A stretch of DNA of 64,000 nucleotides from Euonymus europaeus (taxonomy: Eukaryota; Streptophyta; Magnoliopsida; Celastrales; Celastraceae), in assembly GCA_963580455.1 (NCBI GenBank), contig OY756958.1:12970501-13034500 (forward strand), read 5' to 3'. Below, one piece after another: positions 49,608 to 59,990 of the stretch; the stretch's first letter is position 1, and every line of letters begins with the position of its first letter. The position numbers and the translations under genes are program-made. Below the pieces are notes generated by a model that was not told the DNA's origin, searched no databases, and saw nothing but the letters and a program-made list of their open reading frames with translations.

Positions 49608-52162
49608 TGGAGGAGTTTTAAACGGTTTTTTCCATTTGTCATAGAAAGTTGGGGTTATCGAATCGAAAAAATCAAGGAAGCTTATAATCATAAAATTTGA
49701 CATAGAAGAACAATAAAAAGTGTACATCGAGCAACTTTGATAGATCGAAGTTGCAAAACTCACTCTATGGAGGAGCTTTAAACGGTTTTGTCCATTTGTC
49801 ATAGAAATTTGGGGTTTTGGAATCAAAATAATCCAGGAAGCATATACTCGTAAAATTTGACATAGAAGAACAATAAAAAGTGTACACCGAGCAATTTTGA
49901 TGATTAGAAGTTGCTCAACTCTCTCTATGGAGGAGCTTTTAATGTTTTTATCAATTTGTCTTATAAAGTTGGTGTTTTCGCATTGAAATAATCTAGGAAG
50001 CTTATACTCGTAAAATTTGACATATAAGAAGAGTAAAAAGTGTACACCGAGCAAATTTGATAGTTCGAAGTTGCAAAACTCACTCTATGGAGGAGCTTTA
50101 AACGGTTTTGTTCATTTGTCATAGAAATTTGGGGTTTTGGAATCAAAATAATCCAGGAAGCATATACTCGTAAAATTTGACAGAGAAGAACAACAAAAAA
50201 GTGTACACCGAGCAACTTTGATAGTCCGAAGTTGCTCAACTGACTCTATGGAGGAGCTCTTAACATTTTTATCCATTTGTCTTATAAACTTGGTGTTTTC
50301 GCATTGAAATAATCTAGGAAGCTTATACTCGTAAAATTTGACATATAAGAACAGTAAAAAGTGTACACCGAGCAACTTTGATAGTCCGAAGTTGCTCAAT
50401 TGACTCTATGGAGGAGCTGCAAACGGTTTTGTCCATTTGTCATAGAAAGTTGGGGTTTTGTCATCGAAATAATCTAGGAAGCTTATACTCGTAAAATTTG
50501 ACAGAGAAGAACAACAAAAAAGTGTACATCGAGCAACTTTGATAGTCCGAAGTTGTTCAACTGACTCTATGGAGGAGCTTGAAACGGTTTTGTCCATTTG
50601 TCATAGAAAGTTGGGGTTTTGGCATCGAAATAATCCAGGATGCATATACTCGTAAAATTTGACATAGAAGAACAATAAAAAGTGTACACCGAGCAACTTT
50701 AAAGATTAGAAGTTGCTCAACTCTCTCTACGGAGGAGCTTTTAACATTTTTATCCATTTGTCTTATAAAGTTGGTATTTTCGCATCGAAATAGTCTTGGA
50801 AGCTTATACTCGTAAAATTTGACAAAGAAGAACAATAAAAAGTGTACACCGAGTAACTTTGATGGTCTGAAGTTGCGTAACTCTCTCTATGGAGGAGCTT
50901 TTAACATTTTTGTCTATTTGTCATAAAAAGTTGAGGTTTTGGGATCGAAATAATCTAGGAAGCTTATACTCGTAAAATTTGACATGGAAGAACAATAAAA
51001 AGTGTACACTATGATAGTCTGAAATTTCACAACTTACGCTATGGAGGAGCTTTAAACGGTTTTGTCCATTTGTCATAGAAAGTTGGGGTTTTGGCATCAA
51101 AATAATCTAGGAAGCTTATACTCGTAAAATTTGACATAGAATAACAATAAAAAGTATACACCGAGCAACTTTTATGGTCCGAAGTTGCTCAACTCTCTCT
51201 ATGGAGTAGCTTTTAACGGTTTTGTCGATTTGTCATAGATAGTTGGTGTTTTGGCATCAAAATAATCTACGAAGCTAATACTCGTAAAATTTGACATAGA
51301 AGAACAACAAAAAGTGTACACCGAGCAACTTTGATAGTCCGAAGTTGCTCAACTCAATCTATGGAGTAGCTTTAAATGGTTTTGTCTACTTGTCATAGAA
51401 AGTTAATGGTTTCCTTATGGAAATAATCCAGGAAGCTTATACTCGTAAAATTTGACATAGAAGAACAATAAAAATTGTACACCAAGCAATTTTGAAAGTT
51501 CAAAGTTGCATAACTCTCTCTATGGACGAGCTTTTAATGTTTTTGTCCATTTGTCATAGAAAGTTGGGGTTTTGGCATCGAAATAATCCAGGAAGCATAT
51601 ACTAATAAAATTTGACAAAGAAGAACAATAAAAAGTATACACCGAGCAACTTTTATAGTCCGAAGTTGCTCAACTCTCTCTATGGAGGAGCTTTAAACGG
51701 TTTTTTCCATTTGTCATAGAATGTTGGGGTTTGGAATCGAAATAATCTAGGAAGCTTATACTCGTAAAATTTGACATAGAAGAACAAAAAAAAGTATACA
51801 CCGAGCAACTTTTATAGTCCGAAGTTGCTCAACTCTCTCTATGGAGGAGCTTTAAACGGTTTTTTCCATTTGTCAAAGAAAGTTGGGGTTTTGGAATCGA
51901 AATAATCCAGGAAGCATATACTCGTAAAATTTGACAAAGAAGAACAATAAAAAGTTTATACCGAGCAACTTTTATAGTCCGAAGTTGCTCAACTCACTCT
52001 ATGGAGTAGCTTTAAATGGTTTTGTCCATTTGTCATAGAAAGTTGACGGTTTTCGCATGGAAATAATCCAGAAAGCTTATACTCGTAAAATTTGACATAG
52101 AAGAACAATAAAAAGTGTACACCGAGCAACTTTGATAGTCCGAAGTTGCACAACTCACTCTA
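49608..52162 (+). repeat. HOR-D copy 3 (2,555 bp)
   Basis: This copy is collinear with copy 2 at +2,555 over its length, with rare changes such as GAGCTCTTAAC for GAGCTTTTAAC near 50,256 and GTTTCCTTATGG near 51,411. The GGGGTTTGGAATCG monomer near 51,725, one T short, also occurs at about 49,171, at the end of copy 2. Confidence 0.9.
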
Positions 52163-53710
52163 TGGAGGAGTTTTAAACGGTTTTTTCCATTTGTCATAGA
52201 AAGTTGGGGTTATCGAATCGAAAAAATCAAGGAAGCTTATAATCATAAAATTTAACATAGAAGAACAATAAAAAGTGTACATCGAGCAACTTTGATAGAT
52301 CGAAGTTGCAAAACTCACTCTATGGAGGAGCTTTAAACGGTTTTGTCCATTTGTCATAGAAATTTGGGGTTTTGGAATCAAAATAATCCAGGAAGCATAT
52401 ACTCGTAAAATTTGACATAGAAGAACAATAAAAAGTGTACACCAAGCAATTTTGATGATTAGAAGTTGCTCAACTCTCTCAATGGAGGAGCTTTTAATGT
52501 TTTTATTAATTTGTCTTATAAAGTTGGTGTTTTCGCATTGAAATAATCTAGGAAGCTTATACTCGTAAAATTTGACATATAAGAAGAGTAAAAAGTGTAC
52601 ACCGAGCAAATTTGATAGTTCGAAGTTGCAAAACTCACTCTATGGAGGAGCTTTAAACGGTTTTGTCCATTTGTCATAGAAATTTGGGGTTTTGGAATCA
52701 AAATAATCCAGGAAGCATATACTCGTAAAATTTGACAGAGAAGAACAACAAAAAAGTGTACACCGAGCAACTTTGATAGTCCGAAGTTGCTCAACTGACT
52801 CTATGGAGGAGCTTTTAACATTTTTATCCATTTGTCTTATAAAGTTGGTGTTTTCGCATTGAAATAATCTAGGAAGCTTATACTCGTAAAATTTGACATA
52901 TAAGAACAGTAAAAAGTGTACACCGAGCAACTTTGATAGTCCGAAGTTGCTCAATTGACTCTATGGAGGAGCTGCAAACGGTTTTGTCCATTTGTCATAG
53001 AAAGTTGGGGTTTTGTCATCGAAATAATCTAGGAAGCTTATACTCGTAAAATTTGACAGAGAAGAACAACAAAAAAGTGTACATCGAGCAACTTTGATAG
53101 TCCGAAGTTGTTCAACTGACTCTATGGAGGAGCTTGAAACGGTTTTGTCCATTTGTCATAGAAAGTTGGGGTTTTGGCATCGAAATAATCCAGGATGCAT
53201 ATACTCGTAAAATTTGACATAGAAGAACAATAAAAAGTGTACACCGAGCAACTTTAAAGATTAGAAGTTGCTCAACTCTCTCTACGGAGGAGCTTTTAAC
53301 ATTTTTATCCATTTGTCTTATAAAGTTGGTATTTTCGCATCGAAATAGTCTTGGAAGCTTATACTCGTAAAATTTGACAAAGAAGAACAATAAAAAGTGT
53401 ACGCCGAGTAACTTTGATGGTCTGAAGTTGCGCAACTCTCTCTATGGAGGAGCTTTTAACATTTTTGTCTATTTGTCATAAAAAGTTGAGGTTTTGGGAT
53501 CGAAATAATCTAGGAAGCTTATACTCGTAAAATTTGACATGGAAGAACAATAAAAAGTGTACACATTGATAGTCTGAAATTTCACAACTTACGCTTTGGA
53601 GGAGCTTTAAACGGTTTTGTCCATTTGTCATAGAAAGTTGGGGTTTTGGCATTAAAATAATCTAGGAAGCTTATACTCGTAAAATTTGACATAGAATAAC
53701 AATAAAAAAG
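52163..53710 (+). repeat. HOR-D copy 4 (partial, ~1.55 kb)
   Basis: This follows copy 3 at +2,555 until about 53.7 kb, then leaves the unit. The 8-bp-deleted monomer is present near 53,559 in the form GTGTACACATTGATAGTC. Variation includes ATTAATTTGTC near 52,505 and ACCAAGC near 52,442. The remaining ~1 kb of the unit is absent. Confidence 0.87.
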
Positions 53711-55354
53711 TGTACACTGAGCAACTTTGATAGTCCGAAGTTGCTCAACTCACTCTATGGAGGAGCTATAAACGGTTTTGTCCATTTGTCATAGAAAGTT
53801 GATGGTTTCGCATTGAAATAATCGAGGAAGCTTATACTCGTAAAATTTGACATAGAAGAACAATAAAAAGTGCACACCGAGCAACTTCGATAGTCCGAAG
53901 TTGCACAACTCACTCTATGGATGTGTTTTAAACAGTTTTGTCCATTTGTCATAGAAAGTTGGGGTTTTGGAATCGAAATAATCTAGGAAGCTTATACTCG
54001 TAAAATTTGACATAGAAGAACAATAAAAAGTGTACACCGAGCAAATTTGATAGTCCGAAGTTGCACAACTCTCTCTATCGAGTTGCTTCTAATGTTTTTG
54101 TCAATTTGTCATAGTAAGTTGGGGTTTTGGAATCAAAATAATCCAGGAAGCATATACTCGTAAAATTTGACATAGAAGAACAATAAAAAGTGTACATCGA
54201 GCAATTTTGATTATTGGAAGTTGCTCAACTCTCTCTATGGAGAAGCCTTTAACGTTTTTATCCATTTGTCTTATAAAGTTGGTGTTTTCGCATTGAAATA
54301 ATCTAGGAAGCTTATACTCGTAAAATTTGACATGGAAGAACAATAAAAAGTATACACCGAGCAACTTTGATAGTCCGAAGTTGCTCAACTGACTCTATGG
54401 AGGAGCTTTAAACGGTTTTGTTCATTTGTCATAGAAAGTTGGGGTTTTGGCATCGAAATAATCCAGGATGCATATACTCGTAAAATTTGACATAGAAGAA
54501 CAATAAAAAGTGTACACCGAGAAACTTTAAAGATTAGAAGTTGCTCAACTCTCTCTATGGAGGAGCTTTTAACATTTTTATCCATTTGTCTTATAAATTT
54601 GGTATTTTCGCATCTAAATAATCTTGGAAGCTTATACTCGTAAAATTTAAGAAAGAAGAACAATAAAAAGTGTACACTGAGTAACTTTGATGATCTAAAG
54701 TTGCGCAACTCTCTCTATGGAAAGCTTTTAACATTTTTGTCCATTTGTCATAGAAAGTTGGGGTTTTGGGATCGAAATAATCTAGGAAGCTTATACTCGT
54801 AAAATTTGACATTGAAGAACAATAAAAAGTGTACACCGAGCAACTTTGATAGTCTGAAGTTTCACAACTCACGCTATGGAGGAGCTTTAAACGGTTTTGT
54901 CCATTTGTCATAGAAAGTTGGGGTTTTGGCATCGAAATAATCTAGGAAGCTTATACTCGTAAAATTTGACAGAGAAGAACAACAAAAAAGTGTACACCGA
55001 GCAACTTTGATAGTCCGGTTGCTCAATTGACTCTAGGAGGAGCTTTAAACGGTTTTGTCCATTTGTCATCGAAAGTTGGGGTTTTGGCATCGAAATAATC
55101 TAGGAAGCTTATACTCGTAAAATTGGACATAGAATAACAATAAAAAATGTACACAGAGCAACTTTTATGGTCCGAATTTGCTCAACTCTCTCTATGGAGT
55201 AGCTTTAAAGGGTTTTGTCCATTTGTCATAGAAAGTTGGGGTTTTGGCATCGAAATAACCTAGGAAGCTTATACTCGTAAAATGGGACATAGAAGAACAA
55301 TAAAAAGTGTACACCGAGCAATTTTGATAGTTCGAAGTTGCACAACTCTCTCTA
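53711..55354 (+). repeat. Mixed monomers, no local HOR; left part matches 62.97-64.0 kb
   Basis: There are about ten monomers of several types. The GTTGATGGTTTCGCATTG / AATCGAGGAAGC monomer near 53,800, the ATCGAGTTGCTTCTAATG monomer near 54,078 and the AGAAGCCTTTAACG monomer from 54,238 have counterparts at +9,261 up to the window end. Two indel-bearing monomers stand out: GGAAAGCTTTTAAC near 54,719 and GTCCGGTTGCTCAATTGAC near 55,013, where several bases of the right dyad arm are lost. Confidence 0.8.
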
Positions 55355-56793
55355 TGGAGGAGCTTTTAGTGTTTTTGTCCATTTGTCATAGAAAGTTGGG
55401 GTTTTGGAATCAAAATAATCCAGGAAGCATATACTCGTAAAATTTGACATAGAGGAACAATAAATAGTGTACACCGAGCAATTTTGATAGTCCGAATTGC
55501 ACAACTCTCTCCATGGAAAAGCTTTTAATGTTTTTGTCCATTTGTCATAAAAAGTTGGGGTTTTGGCATCGAAATAATCCAGGAAGCATATACTCGTAAA
55601 ATTTGACATAGAAGAAGAATAAATAGTGTACAACGAGCAATTTTGATAGTCCGAAGTTGCACAACTCTCTCCATGGAGGAGCTTTTAATATTTTTGTCCA
55701 TTTGTCATAGAAAGTTGGGGTTTTGGTATCGAAATAATCCAGGAAGCATATACTCGTAAAATTTGACATAGAAGAACAATAAAATGTGTACACCGAGCAA
55801 TTTTGATAGTCCGAAGTTGCACAACTCTCTCCATGGAGGAGCTTTTAATATTTTTGTCCATTTGTCATAGAAAGTTGAGGTTTTGGCATCGAAATAATCC
55901 AGGAAGCATATACTCGTAAAATTTGACATAGAAGAACAATAAAATGTGTACACCGAGCAATTTTGATAGTCCGAAGTTGCACAACTCTCTCTATGGAGGA
56001 GCTTTTAATGTTTTTGTCCATTTGTCATAGAAAGTTGGGGTTTTGAAATCAAAATAATCCAGGAAGCATATACTCGTAAAATTTGACATAGAAGAACAAT
56101 AAATAGTGTACACTGAGCAATTTTGATAGTCCGAAGTTGCACAACTCTCTCCATGGAGGAGCTTTTAATGTTTTTGTCCATTTGTCATAAAAAGCAGGGG
56201 TTTTTGCATCGAAATAATCCAGGAAGCATATACTCGTAAAATTTGACATAGAAGAACAATAAAAAGTGTACACCGAGCAATTTTGATAGTCCGAAGTTGC
56301 ACAACTCTCTCTATGGAGGAGCTTTTAATGTTTTTGTCCATTTGTCATAGAAAGTTGGGGTTTTAGAATCAAAATAATCCAGCAAGCATATACTCGTAAA
56401 ATTTGACATAGAAGAACAATAAAAATTGTACACCGAGAAATTTTGATAGTCCGAAGTTGCACAACTCTCTCTATGGAGGAGCTTTTAATGTTTTTGTCCA
56501 TTTGTCATAGAAAGTTCGGGTTTTGGAATCAAAATAATCCAGGAAGCATATACTCGTAAAATTTGACATAGAAGAACAATAAATAGTGTACACCGAGCAT
56601 TTTTGATAGTCCAAAGTTGCACAACTCTCTACCTTGTGGAGCTTTTAATGTTTTTGTCCATTTGTCATAGAAAGTTGGGGTTTTGGCATCGAAATAATCC
56701 AGGAAGCATATATTCGTAAAATTTGACATAGAAGAACAATAAAAAGTGTACACCGAGCAACTTTGATAGTTCGAAGTTGCTCAACTCACTCTA
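55355..56793 (+). repeat. Run of nine class 2 monomers with plain 160-bp periodicity
   Basis: Monomer starts lie at 55,355, 55,514, 55,674, 55,834, 55,994, 56,154, 56,314, 56,474 and 56,634. Neighbours resemble each other more than they resemble monomers elsewhere: TCCATGG starts, CTTTTAATATTTTTGTCC, AATCCAGGAAGCATATACTCG, and GTTGCACAACTCTC. The first step is 159 bp because one base is missing in CCGAATTGCAC. The last member has ACCTTGTGGAGC, as at about 40,011 and 42,894 in HOR-C. This is the only clear stretch of monomeric, non-HOR homogenisation in the window. Confidence 0.82.
55994..56153 (+). repeat. Representative monomer, class 2 (no HindIII, GTTGCACAAC end)
   Basis: This second recurrent monomer class has linked differences from class 1. 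It reads CTTTTAATGTTTTTGTCC after the start and AATCAAAATAATCCAGG in the middle. It has AGCATATACTCG where class 1 has the HindIII site, GAGCAATTTTGATAG in place of GAGCAACTTTGATAG, and GTTGCACAAC in place of GTTGCTCAAC. Several differences travel together, so this looks like an old sub-lineage and not random mutation of single copies. Both classes are interspersed in every HOR. Hybrids also occur, for example GAGCAACTT followed by GTTGCAC near 44.8 kb. Confidence 0.88.
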
Positions 56794-58236
56794 CGGAGGA
56801 GCTTTAAACGGTTTTGTTCATTTGTCATAGAAAGTTGGGGTTTTGACATCGAAATAATCTAGGAAGCTTATACTCGTAAAATTTGACATAGAAGAACAAT
56901 AAAAAGTATACGCCGAGCAACTTTTATGGTCCGAAGTTGCTCAACTCTCTCTATCGAGTAGCTTTTAACGGTTTTGTCGATTTGTCATAGATAGTTGGTG
57001 TTTTGGCATCAAAATAATCTACGAAGCTTATACTCGTAAAATTTGACATAGAAGAACAACAAAAAGTGTACACCGAGCAACTTTGATAGTCCGAAGTTGC
57101 TCAACTCACTCTATGGAGTAGCTTTAAATGGTTTTGTCTACTTGTCATAGAAAGTTAATGGTTTTCTTATGGAAATAATCCGGGAAGCTTATATTCGTAA
57201 AATTTGACATAGAAGAACAATAAAAAGTGTACACCGAGCAATTTTGATAGTTCAAAGTTGCATAACTCTCTCTACGGACGAGCTTTTAATGTTTTTGTCC
57301 ATTTGTCATAGAAAGTTGGGGTTTTGGCATCGAAATAATCCAGGAAGCATATACTCGTAAAATTTGACGAAGAAGAACAATAAAAAGTATACACCGAGTA
57401 ACTTTTATAGTCCGAAGTTGCTCAACTCTCTCTATGGAGGAGCTTTAAACGGTTTTTTTTCATTTGTCATAGAAAGTTGGGGTTTTGGAATCGAAATAAT
57501 CTAGGAAGCTTATACTCGTAAAATTTGACAGAGAAGAACAATAAAAAGTATACACCGAGCAACTTTTATAGTCCGAAGTTGCTCAACTCTCTCTATGGAG
57601 GAGCTTTAAACGGTTTTTTCCATTTGTCATAGAAAGTTGGGGTTTTGGAATCGAAATAATCCAGGAAGCATATACTCGTAAAATTTGACAAAGAAGAACA
57701 ATAAAAAGTTTACACCGAGCAACTTTTATAGTCCGAAGTTGCTCAACTCACTCTATGGAGTAGCTTTAAATTGTTTTGTCCATTTGTCATAGAAAGTTGA
57801 TGGTTTTCGCATGGAAATAATCCAGAAAGCTTATACTCGTAAAATTTGACATAGAAGAACAATAAAAAGTGTACACCGAGCAACTTTGATAGTCCGAAGT
57901 TGCACAACTCACTCTATGGAGGAGTTTTAAACGGTTTTTTCTATTTGTCATAGAAAGTTGGGGTTATCGAATCGAAAAAATAAAGGAAGCTTATAATCAT
58001 AAAATTTGACATAGAAGAACAATAAAAAGTGTACATCGAGCAACTTTGATAGTTCGAAGTTGCAAAACTCACTCTATGGAGGAGCTTTAAACGGTTTTAT
58101 CCATTTGTCATAGAAATTTGGGGTTTTGGAATCAAAATAATCCAGGAAGCATATAATCGTAAAATTTGACATAGAAGAACAATAAAAAGTGTACACCGAG
58201 CAATTTTGATGATTAGAAGTTGCTCAACTCTCTCTA
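56794..58236 (+). repeat. Transition: HOR-C-like then HOR-D-like monomers
   Basis: From 56,794 the order follows HOR-C: GTTTTGTTCATTTG, then TCGATTTGTCATAGATAG near 56,978, GTTAATGGTTTTC near 57,155, and a class 2-like monomer with TTCAAAGTTGCATAAC near 57,251. From about 57.4 kb it follows the end and start of HOR-D: repeated CGGTTTTTTCC monomers, GTTGATGGTTTTCGCATGG near 57,797, and GGGGTTATCGAATCG near 57,960. It is a single, diverged pass, so it may represent an older arrangement of the C and D units. Confidence 0.78.
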
Positions 58237-59990
58237 TGGAGGAGCTTTTAACGTTTTTATCAATTTGTCTTATAAAGTTGGTGTTTTCGCATTGTAATAA
58301 TCTAGCAAGCTTATACTCGTAAAATTTGACATATAAGAACAGTAAAAAGTGTACACCGAGCAACTTTGATAGTTCGAAGTTGCAAAACTCATTCTATGGT
58401 GGAGCTTTAAACGGTTTTGTCCATTTGTCATAGAAATTTGGAGTTTTGAAATCAAAATAATCCAGGAAGCATATACTCGTAAAATTTGACAGAGAAGAAC
58501 AACAAAAAAGTGTACACCGAACAACTTTGATAGTCCGAAGTTGCTCAACTGACTCTATGGAGGAGCTTTTAACGTTTTTATCCATTTGTCTTATAAAGTT
58601 GGTGTTTTCGCATTGAAATAATCTACGAAGCTTATACTCGTAAAATTTGACATATAAGAACAGTAAAAAGTGTACACCGAGCAACTTTGATAGTCCGAAG
58701 TTGCTCAATTGACTCTATGGAGGAGCTGTAAACGGTTTTGTTCATTTGTCATAGAAAGTTAGGGTTTTGTCATCGAAATAATCTAGGAAGCTTATACTCG
58801 TAAAATTTGACAGAGAAGAACAACAAAAAAGTGTTCACCGAGCAACTTTGATAGTCCGAAGTTGCTCATGTTACTCTATGGAGGAGCTTGAAACGGTTTT
58901 GTCCATTTGTCATAGAAAGTTGGGGTTTTGGCATCGAAATAATCCAGGATGCATATACTCGTAAAATTTGACAAAGAAGAACAATAAAAAGTGTACACCG
59001 AGCAACTTTAAAGATTAGAAGTTGCTCAACTCTCTCTATGGAGGAGCTTTTAACATTTTTATCCATTTTTCTTATAAAGTTGGTATTTTCGCATCGAAAT
59101 AGTCTTGGAAGCTTATACTCGTAAAATTTGACAAAGAAGAACAATAAAAAGTGTACACCGAGCAACTTTGATGGTCTGAATGTGCACAACTCTCTCTATG
59201 GAGGAGCTTTTAACATTTTTGTCTATTTGTCAAAGAAAGTTGAGGTTTTGGGATCGAAATAATCTAGGAAGCTTATACTCGTAAAATTTTACATGGAAGA
59301 ACAATAAAAAGTGTACACTTTGATAGTATGAAATTTCACAACTCACGCTATGGAGGAGCTTTAAACGGTTTTGTCCATTTGTCATAGAAAGTTGGGGTTT
59401 TGGCATCGAAATAATCTAGGAAGCTTATACTCGTAAAATTTGACATAGAATAACAATAAAAAGTGTACACTGAGCAACTTTGATAGTCCGAAGTTGCTCA
59501 ACTCACTCTATGGAGGAGCTTTAAGCGGTTTTGTCTATTTGTCATAGAAAGTTGATGGTTTCGCATTGAAATAATCGAGGAAGCTTATACTCGTAAAATT
59601 TGACATAGAAGAACAATAAAAAGTGTACACCGAGCAACTTCGATAGGCCGAAGTTGCACAACTCACTCTATGGATGAGTTTTAAACGGTTTTTTCCATTT
59701 GTCATAGAAAGTTAGGGTTTTGGAATCGAAATAATCTAGGAAGCTTATACTCGTAAAATTTGACATAGAAGAACAATAAAAAGTGTACACCGAGCAAATT
59801 TGATAGTCCGAAGTTGCACAACTCTCTCTATCGAGTTGCTTTTAATGTTTTTGTCAATTTGTCATAGAAAGTTGGGGTTTTGGAATCAAAATAATCCAGG
59901 AAGCATATAATCGTAAAATTTGACATAGAAGAACAATAAAAAGTGTACACCGAGCAATTTTGATGATTAGAAGTTGCTCAACTCTCTCTA
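58237..59990 (+). repeat. HOR-E copy 1 (11 monomers, 1,754 bp)
   Basis: This is the first of three units. Markers are GCATTGTAATAATCTAGC near 58,290, AAATTTGGAG with TTTGAAATC near 58,436, GTTGCTCATGTTAC near 58,861, GAATGTGCACAAC near 59,178, GTGTACACTTTGATAGTATG near 59,311, and ATCGAGTTGC near 59,830. The 8-bp-deleted monomer is shared with HOR-D. Copy 1 differs from copies 2 and 3 at a few bases, for example GAGCTTGAAACGG near 58,885 where the others have GAGCTTTAAACGG. Confidence 0.9.
59351..59510 (+). repeat. Representative monomer, class 1 (HindIII-containing, GTTGCTCAAC end)
   Basis: This copy is close to the commonest monomer and is exactly 160 bp. The first half has GGAGGAGCTTTAAACGG, GTCATAGAAAGTTGGGG and TTGGCATCGAAATAATC. 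The middle has AGGAAGCTTATACTCG with a HindIII site (AAGCTT). The second half has AAAATTTGACATAGAA, AATAAAAAGTGTACAC and the inverted arms GAGCAACTT / AAGTTGCTC at 59,472-59,480 and 59,491-59,499. Class 1 monomers make up much of the array, with sub-variants such as TTTAAAGGG, TTTAAATGG and a GTTGATGG form. Five CpGs remain in a typical copy. Confidence 0.93.

Noticed and set aside
59391..59402. Telomere-like or G-quadruplex sequence (GGGGTTTTGG)
   Set aside because: There is one G-run block per 160 bp, not a tandem short repeat. The G-runs are too few and too far apart for a standard quadruplex.
59451..59470. Poly(A) signal (AATAAA) in nearly every monomer
   Set aside because: It is part of the conserved monomer sequence AACAATAAAAAG. 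With no transcription unit nearby it carries no information.
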